DNA from: Panax quinquefolius
Taxonomy: Eukaryota; Streptophyta; Magnoliopsida; Apiales; Araliaceae
Direction of reading: 5' to 3'
Assembly: GCA_020205615.1 (NCBI GenBank)
Contig: CM035162.1
Location: forward strand, 42,212,464 to 42,276,463
Length of the DNA: 64,000 bases
Made by a program: the position numbers and the translations under genes. Below are positions 48,681 through 59,496 of this stretch, piece after piece; the first letter of the stretch is position 1; every line of letters starts with the position of its first letter. The notes under the pieces are model-generated. The model did no database searches and was not told the DNA's origin. It saw only the letters and a list, made by a program, of their open reading frames with translations.

Positions 48681-49540
48681 ATGGCAAACAACAACAACAC
48701 AAATAGTCTTTCATTACGATCAGTCCTTGAAAAGGACAAGCAGAGTGGAATTAATTTCCTTGACTGGCATAGGAACTTGAGGATTGTCCTCAAACAAGAG
48801 CGTAAGCTATATGTCCTTGATGGGCCCATTCTGCGGCACCGGCCATCCTTTGCACTGCGTGTGGAGCATAATGCTTACAAGAAGCATCAAGATGATGCTC
48901 TGGACGTGAGTTGTGTCATGCTAGCAACCATGAACGCTGAGCTTCAGAAGCAACATGAGTTGATGGATGCTTATGATATGATCGAGCATCTCAAGAAATT
49001 GTTCGAAGGGCATGCTCGACAGGAGAGGTATGATACAAGCAAGGCGTTGTATCACTGCAAAATGGGTGAACGTGATCCAGTGGGTCCACATGTCTTTGAA
49101 AATGATTGGGTATATTGAGTACCTTGATAGGTTGGGTTTTCAATCACTCCAGAAGCCCAAAACCGACCTTGTTTTGCAATCTTTGAACCAAGAACTACTC
49201 TCAATTTGTTATGAACTATCTTATGAATAAATTGAGAAACCCCTTCGAAGTTTTTGAGCATGTTAAGAAGCTGCAGAGAACAACATGAAAAAGCGAGGAC
49301 CGCTTCCCATAATGATGGTGCAAAAGGGGAATGCTAAGGGAAATTGGAAAAAAGAAGAAGATAGGATCTAAATCTTTTGCCAAACCCAATTCCAAAACCA
49401 AACAGAGCTTTAAAACCTAAAGGTGGGGTGGCTAAAGAAGGTGAATGTCATACGTGGAAAACCTGGACTTTGAAAAGGGCTATCATGCTTATTTGGAAGA
49501 AGTGAAGAAAAGGAAAGGAAATACGACTTGATTTAGGTAT
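48681..49540 (+). pseudogene. E gag (Ty1/copia, UBN2-type)
   Basis: The Met at 48681 follows the leader and opens a 145-codon frame with SINFLDWHRNLRIVL-like copia gag sequence (FLDWHRNLRIVLKQERKLYV) and MLATMNAELQKQHE. A frameshift near 49110 moves coding to the frame with LQSLNQELLSICYELSYE. The region around 49440-49500, where the zinc knuckle should be, keeps a GECHTWK piece but not the second Cys or the His, so RNA binding would be lost. Confidence 0.85.
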
Positions 49541-49770
49541 ATATGTTATAGAAGTCAACTTGTCTACTTCTACATCATGGGTATTGGATCTTGGATGTGG
49601 TTCTCACATTTGTGTTAATGTGCGGGGACTCAGAAGGAGTAGGACTTTAAGCGAAAGGAGAGGTTGACTTCTACGAGTTGGGAATGGAGCAAAAGTTCTT
49701 TGCATTGGCCGTAGGAACTTATCATTTATCTTTGCCTTTGGGCTAGTTTTAGAATTAGAAGATTGTTATT
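49541..49770 (+). pseudogene. E pol: protease
   Basis: The aspartic protease is recognised by STSTSWVLDLGCGSHICV (49561-49614). The catalytic triplet is D-L-G (Asp codon at 49587) in place of the standard D-T-G. Further downstream pieces read ERRGL- and VGNGAK-like sequence with frameshifts. It is inactive as it stands. Confidence 0.75.
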
Positions 49771-51001
49771 TTGTGCGTGCTTTATAAGCAAAAATATTAT
49801 TTCATTTCTTGTTTGGACAAGAAAGGGTTTTCATTTATAATAAAGAACAATCGTTGTTTGTTTTACTTAAATGATATTTGTTATGGTGTTGCACAATTGT
49901 TTAACGGTCTCTATATTCTTGATTTAGAAATGCCTATATATAACATAAATACAAAATGATTTAAATCAAATGATTCAAATCCGACATATCTCTGGCATTG
50001 TCGTTTAGGCCATATAAATGAGAAACGCAAATCCAAACTCCATAAAGATGGGTTCTTGGATTCATTTGATTTTGAATCATATGAGAAATGCGAGTCTTGT
50101 TTATTAGGTAAAATGACTAAAGCCCCTTTCACTGGACACAGTGAATGGGCTAGCGATGTATTGGGACTTATACATAGTGATGTATGTGGACCCATGAGTT
50201 CGTTAGTAAGAGGTAGGTTTTATTACTTCATTACATTTACTGACGACTTTAGTAGATATGGATATGTATCTTATGAGACACAAATCCGAATCATTTGAAA
50301 AGTTTAAGGAATTCAAGAATGAAGTTCAAAACCAATTTTGAAAAAGCATAAAAGCCCTTCAATCCGATCGAGGAGGTGAATAATTAAGCCAAGACTTTGA
50401 TGACCTTCTAAAGGAGTGCGGTATTATATCACAGCTCACTCCACCTGGAACACCACAATGGAATGGTGTATCTGAGAGGAGGAATCGAACCTTGTTGGAC
50501 ATGGTACGATCAATGATGAGTCATGCAGATCTTCCAATAAGCTTCTGGGGTCATGCCCTAGAGACAACTACATTCACACTTAACCGTGTTCCTACAAAGA
50601 TGGTTCAGAAGACACCATATGAAATGTGGACTGGGAAACGTCCTAGTATGTCGTTCATGAAGATTTGGGGTTGCGAGGCGTTCGTAAAACGTCTAGATTC
50701 TGACAAGCTCGGACCCAAATATGACAAATGTAATTTTATGGGATACCCAAAGGAAACAAAAGGGTATTATTTCTATAAACCTTCTGAGAACAAAGTGGTT
50801 GTTGCTCGAACTGATATTTTTCTAGAAAGAGAATTTGTCTCTAAAGGAAACAGTGGGAGGAAAGTAGAACTCGATGAAATTCGAGAACCACAAAATATCA
50901 TTGAACTTGAGTTGGAACGTGAGCAGGAACCACAACATATTGTGGAAAGTGAACCTGCTCAAATTACACAAGGCATTTGTAGATCTGGTAGGACACGCTA
51001 A
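49771..51001 (+). pseudogene. E pol: integrase
   Basis: The pre-integrase segment (GFSFIIKNNRCLFYLND, LFNGLYILDLE) is followed by the zinc finger WHCRLGHINEK...CESC (50000-50100). The three catalytic acidic residues remain in their motifs: HSDVCGPM (about 50177), QSDRGGE (about 50362) and SERRNR (about 50472). An in-frame stop near 49957, a frameshift near 50270 and stops up to 50390 separate them. The C-terminal part (50492-51001) is open for 169 codons with WGCEAFVKRL and GYPKETKGYYFY. Wording strongly resembles Angela-type copia elements, which is a judgement from memory. Confidence 0.87.
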
Positions 51002-52666
51002 GAGCCTGAGAGATATTATGGATATCTTGTGACTCAAAACGGCTATTTGATGCTCATAGATCAAGATGAGCCTGCTTCCTACCAAGAAGCTATGAATGGA
51101 CCAGATTCTGAGAAATGGCTTGAAGCCATGAAATCTGAGATGGACTCCATGTATACTAACCAAGTATGGACTCTGGTTGATCCACATTCAAGTAAAAAAC
51201 CAATCGGGTGCAAGTGGGTTTTCAAGAAGAAAGCCGACATGGATGGTAATGTAAAAACCTATAAAGGTCGATTTGGTAGCAAAAGGTTTCAAACAAATTC
51301 AAGGTGTTGACTATGATGAAACCTTCTCTCAAGTGGCAATGGTTAAATCCTTGAGGATCTTACTTGCTATTGCGACTTTTTATGATTCTGAAATCTGGCG
51401 AGATGGATGTCAAAAGCGCTTTCCTTAACGGAAATCTCCTTGAGGATGTGTATATGACACAACCCGAGGGTTTTGTCACTCCAAAGGATCTTTGGAAAGG
51501 TATGTAGCTTCTACAACGATCCATTTATAGATTGAAGCAAGCCTCTCGGAGTTGGAATCTTCGATTTGATGAAGCAGTCAAAGAATTTGGCTTTATTAAA
51601 AATGAAGATGAACCTTGTGTATATAAGAAGGTTAGTGGGAGTCACATTGTATTCCTAGTATTATATGTTGATGACATATTAATTATTGGGAATGACATTC
51701 CTTCCTTATAGGCTGTAAAAACATGGTTAGGAAAATGTTTCTCCATGAAAGATTTAGGCGATGCTGCCTACATTTTAGGTATCGAGGATCTATAGAGATA
51801 GATCGAGAAAATGCTCTCTACCTAAGTCAAAGTACATATATTGATAAAGTGTTGAAAGCAGTTCAAGACATGCAAAAGGCGAAAAGAGAAACTTACCCGT
51901 GACTCATGGTGTAAAGATCTCTAAGGCCCAATGTCCTAAATCGAGAAGATGATGAGGAAGCGTATGAGAAAGATCCCTTATGCTTGAAGAATTGGATCTA
52001 TTATGTATGCAATGATATGTACTCGTCAGGATGTCTCGTATGCTTTGAGCATGACGAGCAGATACCAATCGAATCGGTGAAGGTCATCGACGTTGATCAA
52101 GAATATCCTTAAGTACCGAAAAGGACTAAGGATTCATTCTTGGTATATGGAGGTGAAGACGAGGCCCGACAAGTAAAGGGTTACACAGATGCTAGTTTTC
52201 GGACTAACAATGATGACTATAAGTCTCGGTCCAGTTTTGTGTTTTGCCTTAATGGTGGTCTTTGTTACTGGAAAATTCAAGCAAGAGACATTATTTGATT
52301 CTACAATGAGAGGTCGATATAGTATATTGCTTCTAATGCGTGCCCAAGGAGGTTTGTATGGATTAAAAAGTTCATCCTTCGAACTTGGTGTTGTTTCAAC
52401 CATTATTGATCCGGTGTTCTATATCTTGTGATAATAATGGAGCCATCAGACTGAGCTAAGGAACCCGAGATCTCACCAACGATCCAAGCATATACTTAAG
52501 GCGGTACCATCTCATCCAGTGAAATCATTGATAGAGGAGATGTACATATAGGAAGAGTACCAACAGATGATAATATTGCGAGATCCTTCGACCAAGGCTT
52601 TTTGTCGTGAGAAGCACGATGGTCACACTAGTTCCATGGGTATTAGATACATGAGTGATTGGCTCT
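51002..52666 (+). pseudogene. E pol: reverse transcriptase and RNase H
   Basis: Reverse transcriptase begins with SYQEAMNGPDSEKWLEAM and IGCKWVFKKK (51070-51230). It continues in other frames through DVKSAFLNGNLLEDVYMTQ (about 51405) to an intact YVDDIL box (51667-51684). RNase H is seen as YTDASF (about 52180) and the end segment near 52630 that precedes the polypurine tract. There are at least half a dozen frameshifts or stops. Confidence 0.85.
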
Positions 52667-52667
52667 A

Positions 52668-52682
52668 GTGCAAGTGGGAGGC
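52668..52682 (+). other. E polypurine tract
   Basis: GTGCAAGTGGGAGGC lies immediately before the 3' LTR TGTTAGAG. It is nearly the same as D's tract. Confidence 0.88.
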
Positions 52683-53911
52683 TGTTAGAGTTTATGCCAC
52701 AGAGGCCAATTATTTGATATAATTGCTTAACGTTTTGATATTATATTTGATTGAATAAATAAATGATTTTATTATTGTTTTATTTACTGCGTAATATAAT
52801 TGTTAACATAATAAAATTCCTTAGAATAGTGATACAAATTATATAGTTTCAAGTATGTGACTTGAACATGAGATTATAATTACAATTAGTATCATTGTTC
52901 TTAAATGTCTTTAGTCGAGTATCATTATTGATGGGACAACAATGATGCATTAAGACTAGTATGTGGATTGACTGATGACCAAATCTCATTGGTCATAAAT
53001 ATATGAGATATTAAGTCAATGCATAGGTACGTATGTTAGAAACGATGTCTTGGACAGACCCACCATGAGAATTCTATATGGAGCATTATGCGAAGTGTCA
53101 TTAACAATTCTCATAGTGACAATGATGTAATGGTCCTCCGACCTAAAATTGCTATATTACTACACGAGAATTTATGTACTTTGATATCATCAAATGTCAC
53201 CTTTAATAGGGTGGATTATAAAGGTGATTATTGGGTTCATCATGAATCGTGTGAGAAATATGAGTGATCTAGATGGAATTTAACCATCCTATATATTATG
53301 GGTGATATCCATAGGCCTCTTAATTGAGTAGGACTATGAAATGCATGGCCATGCTCAAATAGTGATTTGTTTCATATAGTCTACTCATTGATCAAGAAAA
53401 CTCAGATTAAATTATGAAGAGTATGACACATTTCATGACTCGAGTTTAATCTAGGATATTAAGGTTAAAAGGATTAAATTACATTGAAACATTGGTCATG
53501 AAAAGGTTGCATCGAATCATCGATCTTATTATTACTTGGGTAGTAGTGATGCATTACTAGATGCCGCTCACTGTTTATAATTTTATAATATGATTTTGAA
53601 ATTATTGCCAACGTAATAATAACCTATAAGGTCACACACAAAGAATGTTATTAAAAGAGAATTAATTTAAATTGTAAGGATTTAAATATATCAATATGAT
53701 TGATAGTATTTAAATCACGAATTTAAATGAAAAGGATGCTGTATATATTTATATATATTAATTAAGTAAGACTTAATTAAGATATAATATATATATATAT
53801 AAATTCGGATTTTATTTTAATTAGATTAGGGTTTTGATTAATTCTGATTTATTGCTATATATATGATATATCAGCGTCTTTGGAAAGTTAATCAAAATAA
53901 AAACACTAGCC
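52683..53911 (+). repeat. E 3' LTR, truncated
   Basis: Nearly identical to 36263-37488 and continuing past the D insertion point (empty site at 53882-53893). It ends at 53911, about 300 bp short of the LTR end seen at 47089. From 53912 on the sequence is B leader. Confidence 0.9.
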
Positions 53912-54187
53912 ACGGGGTGATCTTATCGTATATATTACGATTCATTTCTATATCTTGATCGTTTTTGTTTTACGATCTTCTATCACTGCACTTTTAGTCT
54001 TTTAGACTCTATCTATTCATCACTATTGTTCAACTTTGTTATCAGAGTTAGAAAACTCTGTATCTTTATAACTCGCCGAGATTCGTCTTGAATCTTACCG
54101 ACCGACTAACTCTATATGAGTTATATCTTATCCTAATCACTACGGTTATTAGTCTCAGGTTTTCCTACCTAAGGTTCATAACCTACA
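53912..54187 (-). other. B leader fragment
   Basis: A short non-coding piece between E's broken 3' end and B's primer-binding site. On the minus strand it is the first part of B's internal region. How much has been lost on its low side cannot be told. Confidence 0.6.
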
Positions 54188-54199
54188 GCTCTGATACCA
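54188..54199 (-). other. B primer-binding site
   Basis: The minus strand reads TGGTATCAGAGC two bases after the LTR end GTCACA, an exact match to the usual initiator-tRNA-Met site. Confidence 0.9.
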
Positions 54200-54201
54200 G
54201 C

Positions 54202-56278
54202 TGTGACGGCCCTAAATCCAGGTCCTAAATCACCTCGGATCCGGTTCGATCATTCTACACAACTATTACTATTTGCGGAAGATATAAACATAAATTGTTT
54301 ATACATTACATTACACACTATTCCCCAAGGTCGAGTAACCTTAACTTATACATAATTCATAAATATCTAACACATAACTTTATTATTAAACTACACTATT
54401 ATATTCTTAATCACATACATAAACTAAAGCTGGAACTTTATTCAATCTTTTCCTATATCCGACGCGTTCGTCTTAATCTGCAATGTTTTATCATGATATA
54501 GCAAGGGTGAGCATAAGGATTGCCCAGCAAGTTTAAATTCAACAATATAACGATATATCATGATTGAAATGATTTGAATAATTGGCTGGCTATAATTCAA
54601 CAATATAATTGTGAACTAGCAAGAAAAAATTTATGATTGAACAAGTATTATACATGAACAAATATATCTGAAACCAACTGGTAATGAAGGTGATCAGCCT
54701 TTCATACCTAACTTATACATGCATTATGTACAGAGTACAATTCATGGTAATCAGCAATGATTAACCATAAGCTTATCCGAATAAAACACTCTTAGTAGAG
54801 TTAAGTAAAAAAAACTTGCCTGAACCGTTAATTATCGCAACGCAATTTATATCGCTTTATCCGAAGACCTAATATTAGTAATATAGATCTCCAATATTAT
54901 AATAATATCATCACAATATAATACTATAATATATATATACATAGAATAACCTAAACACATAGCACATAACACATAACCCTATTAGTCTATTACACATATA
55001 AGACACGGTATCAAGTCAAACTATTTCAGTCTGACTTGAATCCGACAAAATTCTAACGTCCCGACGGTCTAGTCGGATAATTCTTCGAGTTTATGTTCAG
55101 TTAAACTCTGCCTAAACACTTAATAATTAACTTAGACAATTTTCTAAGCAATCAAAATAATTTTCATAAGTTCGTAATAATTTTTAAATAATTATTACAA
55201 TTTATCTTGATTTTTAAATCATTAATAACGTATTTAAATAAATTAAATACAACTTAATTCTTTTATCATTAATATTTCTTTATTATCAAATATTAATGAA
55301 ATACATGCCATAATATTATAATATATTTATAATATCATAAAGTATTTTCAATACTTTAAAATCATTTAAATATGATTTTAAACACTTAAATTCATTATCC
55401 GATAATTGCTTTTAATATTAAAATATTAATATTTTCATGACAAAATATCAAAAGTTATATTTTATAACTTAAAATATTTTTATAACACTTAAATCATTTT
55501 ATATGATTTTTAAATCATTTATTCTATTTTCCCATAATTTATTTAATATATTTATTAAATAAAATAATTATCATTAATATTGATTAATTAATAAATTTTA
55601 TCACAAAATATTAAAAGTCATTGAAAATAACTTAAAATATTTTCTAATACCATAATATTATTTTTCATGATTTCAGCTTAATTAAAATCATTTTAAATTA
55701 TTTATTTAATATTATAATTAAATAAATTAAATACCATTTATATTCCAAAAATATTAAATATTTATGAAATATACTCTAAATAATTAAAAACTATTTTTAG
55801 AATTTAAAATATTTTTTAGAAATTTATTTAGTATTTTTAATAATTAAAATCTATTTTTCTATTTTAATTAATTTTAGGAGAATAATAATAAAAGCTTCGG
55901 TAAAAGGGCCTTATAATGACGTAACTGTCCGTCATTGTAGGTGTTCTTGGCCACGTTTCTTCATCAAGCCTTAAATGCATAGCCGATTCTGGGTTGGGTG
56001 GTTTGACCAGAATTTAAGTAGTGTTCTTAATGGATTATGGGTCGCTTATGGTGTTAATATAGTAGTACGAATGTAATACTACAACCTAAAACTAATTTCA
56101 TGTCCATACAACAACATCCCAGAGAGTTATCAGCCTTCAAAGATCTTGTCAGGAGCTGTTCTTCATTTCTGGGTTACCCAGAAATGAAGAACAGTTCGGA
56201 TAAGCTACTTTAGATCATCATATCTTTCACCCTGAGCTTGATTAGTGACTTATAAAGGTTAATACTTATAGTAAACAT
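54202..56278 (-). repeat. B 5' LTR, truncated
   Basis: Nearly identical to 30809-32868 of B's 3' LTR, including the palindrome at 56156-56194, up to 'ttatagtaaacat'. At 56279 the sequence changes to the PMD gene of C. About half of the LTR (some 1.95 kb) is missing. Confidence 0.9.
56156..56194. repeat. Perfect 39-bp palindrome in B 5' LTR
   Basis: Exactly the same sequence as at 32714-32752, while the surrounding LTR sequence has changed at a few percent of positions. Confidence 0.95.
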
Positions 56279-57387
56279 CTGCTATCAGTAAACACTCTTA
56301 ACCTATGAATGGGAAAAGACAAGAGAAATACTCACCAGCAGAAATGGGTAAAATCTAGCTGAGCCTCATTAAAACTCATGAGCGCATTACACGCCACCTG
56401 GAGGAAATAGGCGAAGGTATAGGAACCCCAATCATACTCTCCAATACGGTCCACATCATGTGTGGCGCTGATCAAAGCAAAGGATACCATAGAAGAGTTA
56501 TCTGCTATAAAGCAGCCTCGAATGATCATCAGGAACAATCGCCGCAGAACGCGATCCCTGATCCTAACATCATCAGGCATGGGCTCACTCAATAGCCCGC
56601 TCATAGCATCTACGCTCAAAAGACCTGAATGGACAGTCTTTCCTTTGAGCGCCTCCGCCGGAACTCCTAATAAGGATCTAACGGCAGTATGGGTAATATT
56701 CTCCATGCAAGGCACTGGCTCCCCTCCAAACTCCATACCTGTGATAAATCGCCAATCCATAGGCGTCATCATCACCTCACAATCCAGCAGATGGAGTGAC
56801 TGAGTCTGATGAAACCATCGCTCAGACAATGCCCTGAGATAACCCCAGGGACAGTGACGGGGAAGGATGGAGAAGAATGCCCCGAATCCCCACTCATGCA
56901 CTATCGCTCTATAGTTAGGATGAAGCGCCTGGTACATGGAGTGAATGCTAAACTAGTTCCCTCGAGGCTGTGTAAATCCTGGAACCTGCATGAAATGCAG
57001 ATCAATATCAGAACCCTTTAATCCTCATCAATAGGAAAGAAGGAAGATCAAAGTCTAACGCCATACCTCGTTAGCATGCAAATACATCGATGGATGTCTG
57101 CCCAAATCATCCAGTAACTCTAGGTTCACCACCTGAATGCTCGAAAGCTCCCTGCGAGGGACATGTGCAGCAGGAGCGGGATCCTCAATCGAAATATCCG
57201 CCTCCTCGTCCTCAACGTCTGGAACATCTACCTGGACAGGACGTATCACGACCTCCACCAAATGACGAGGCTGTCTGACAGAACGGGGATGAGGCACTTC
57301 AGAAGCCCTCCACCGTACGCTAGAAGAGGTCCTATAAGAACTGCTCGGCTGATCCGGATCCATAATATCTGGACAATAATTCTCCAA
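56279..57387 (-). pseudogene. PMD (plant mobile domain) accessory gene of C, antisense, truncated
   Basis: This is the better-kept copy of the accessory gene. Exon 1 (57387-57067, Met-Glu-Asn-Tyr start) encodes about 107 acidic, Pro/Arg-rich residues and ends GAG|GTATGG. An 81-bp intron (57066-56986) closes with TTTCATGCAG. Exon 2 (56985 to about 56332) continues in frame for about 218 codons with one TAG (near 56953; C1 has TGG there). PMD-like features are HLLDCEVMMTPMDWRFITGM, a FGGEPVPC turn, GCFIADNSS and GEYDWGSYTFAYFLQ. The sequence is cut at 56279 by truncated element B, removing the second half seen in C1. Function is unknown; MAIN/MAIL1 relatives act in nuclear gene silencing. Confidence 0.68.
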
Positions 57388-59496
57388 ATCACCTCAGAAA
57401 GGGTGTGGTATTTCCTTACCTGGAGCTTTTTTAAAATGCATTTATGACTATATGCATGCATGCATTTACTTTAACATATAATAGAGTTAAAATGCATGAC
57501 TACCCAATGCCCACATTTGGAAAAATTTTGTCATAGTCCCCCTTAAAAATAGGACTATCCCCATGCACGTATGCATGTCTAGGTGGCCATTCAGTAGCAC
57601 ACCTGCCCCAAAGTCATATACATAATATATGCATTAAAAATCAAAATCATTATGCATAAGGCCAACCTCAATGCTAGGAGTACTTTGCCTTTCTACCTTT
57701 TGTTCATTGGACCTCAAATAGGACAAAAAATAGCAGAAAAAGGTGCCAATTTGACTGTCTCAAAAGTCAAATTTTTTCACATCATTATGTTCAGCATGGT
57801 TTAATACTAACATTTACTATGTTGAATATTTTTTATCAAGTTATTGTGCATACATAATCACTACTATGGTGTTTAGATGCATTTCGTGCGATAATTCCCA
57901 ATCTAACGGATGTAAACCGGAAAAATACATTCATACGTTACGTGGATAGTGTAGAACACTCAGACGGCGGTGATGAAATTTGCGTAGCGGCCGAACTCAG
58001 CAGATCTGAAGATGGCTCGCGGTTTTCTCTATGCGAAGTGAGTTGAAAATGACTTGTGAAGACCAGCCTGCAGGATTTATGATCCGTCCGTCATAGACCC
58101 ATCTCATGCGCAGAAAAAAAGTGCACTGCAAACACCCTATGTGGGTCCCACCCCTCCGGCTCGGTCCAGTTCAAGTTGCAAAGGAGTTCTTACGGACTAA
58201 AAAGGTCAAATCGGGAATAGGAATGCCACGCGATTGTGTAAAACAGCATGCATTCCTGGTCTTCTCAGATGAGACTTTGAATCTGTACATCACTCATTGG
58301 TAGTCACCCGAACACGAGGTAAATCCTGCCAATGATCTCATTTGTCATAAATCACATCCGGCAATACCTCAAAGACAGTCCGATGCATGCTCAACTCCGG
58401 TCGTTACCCTAAATGAGTCCCCGACGGATTTATAACGTATATCCTCGACGGGGTTATAATGTATATGTCTCGACGGGGTTCTAACGTAGATCCCGGTGGG
58501 GGGTTCTAACACGTTCATCCATTGACACGTTTATCAATGAAGGTCAAGCAGCCTTGACGTTATTTCAGCCGATGGCAAGGAAACCCATCGAAGCATGGAG
58601 AACAGTTCTATAATTGTATACGTACTCATGAGTCCCCAGTAGATCCCCAACGGGGATTACAACGTGAAGTCACGGCATGGGATTACAACGTACATTCAAA
58701 CCGTTGACATACATATCAATGAAGGTCAATCAACCTTGATGTCATTTCAGCCGATAGCGATTAAACCTATCAGAGCTCTATAGATATTCGAGGTTTTTAT
58801 ACCCAATTGCTCGTATTCCCCAGCGGATCCCCGGAGGGGGTCACAATGCAATGCTCCGTTAATCTACACGATAGCGAAGGTCAAGCAACCTTGACAATCT
58901 ATTCACAGAGCCTCAACCGTTGATTCACACGTCAGCGAAGGTCAAGCAGCCTTAACAGTATATTCCACATGATTTCTTAGCCGTTGATTCACATGTCGAT
59001 GAAGTACACGTCAACGAAGGTCAGGCATTCCTGACAACATTTGCTGTTGGCAGTAAATCCAGTAAGATCTTAACATATGCTGGCGATACTAACCAGGAAA
59101 GGTCAACGTTATCAATGAGGATAGATGATGGAATATGTTATACACATCCTCAAACAGATCAAGCTTTATCCCCACAGATCTCTTACACATAAGAGGTACA
59201 TCTTCAGGATCAAGTCATAATCAAAAACACAGGGATCGGTGATAACTCCAACATCAACATCCTAACAGATTCGACTTACACATCGAATCTGGTCAGCATT
59301 GCCAATCCCTAGTCAAAGCAACAGGGAATCAGCAATCATCCCCAGCATGTTGGGCTACAACCCCATACACATGCATCATACATTTGCATCATGTTGCTAT
59401 CCACAGTACCATGTTCGTCTTGTTGCGTTTCAAGTGTGTAGGATTCTTTATCCTACCCATGCATCGCTATGCATGAGTATGATAAAGAAGGGCATC
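57388..59496 (+). other. C 3' internal region between PMD gene and 3' LTR
   Basis: Non-coding. Starting just upstream of the PMD exon (57440-57480), the stretch with 'tatatgcatgcatgcatttac' is shared with C1 (15340-15375) and could be the PMD gene's promoter side. Further on are two kinds of tandem repeats (58420-59045). Short ORFs (58106-58303, 59299-59562) have no recognisable product. Confidence 0.6.
58420..59045 (+). repeat. Tandem repeats in C 3' region
   Basis: First come about four units of 25-35 bp built on 'tcgacggggttataa(c/t)gta' (58420-58510). Then about five units contain GAAGGTCAAGCAGCCTTGAC variants, near 58541, 58720, 58877, 58936 and 59015. The inner GTCAAG...CTTGAC is self-complementary. 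Inverted counterparts lie in C1 at 13890-14400. Confidence 0.78.

Larger units (their letters stand above)
36263..53911 (+). mobile_element. E: Ty1/copia element (Angela-like), plus strand, with D in its 5' LTR
   Basis: The 5' LTR is split by D (36263-37488 and 46765-47089). It is followed by a primer-binding site, leader, gag, protease, integrase, reverse transcriptase, RNase H, a polypurine tract and a 3' LTR (52683-53911) that lacks its last ~300 bp. Domain order with integrase before reverse transcriptase defines copia. The expected target duplication (AGTAC before 36263) has no match at 53912, so the right end and some of B were deleted. Confidence 0.88.
30809..56278 (-). mobile_element. 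B: gypsy element with ~4-kb LTRs, minus strand, host of E and D
   Basis: The 3' LTR (30809-34830) is flanked by a polypurine tract at 34831-34845. The primer-binding site at 54188-54199 precedes the 5' LTR on 54202-56278. Both lie on the minus strand with the same termini. What remains of the internal region is 34846-36262 and 53912-54187, about 1.7 kb, with no clear coding domain. The end-of-pol signature VNFGDEIF before the tract and the LTR style suggest a Tekay-like chromovirus. Deletions at 53911/53912 and at 56278/56279 mean its original gene content is unknown. Confidence 0.8.

Noticed and set aside
56462..56803. 113-codon plus-strand ORF opposite PMD exon 2
   Set aside because: It is the shadow of the minus-strand PMD reading, which has domain similarity and a matching copy in C1.
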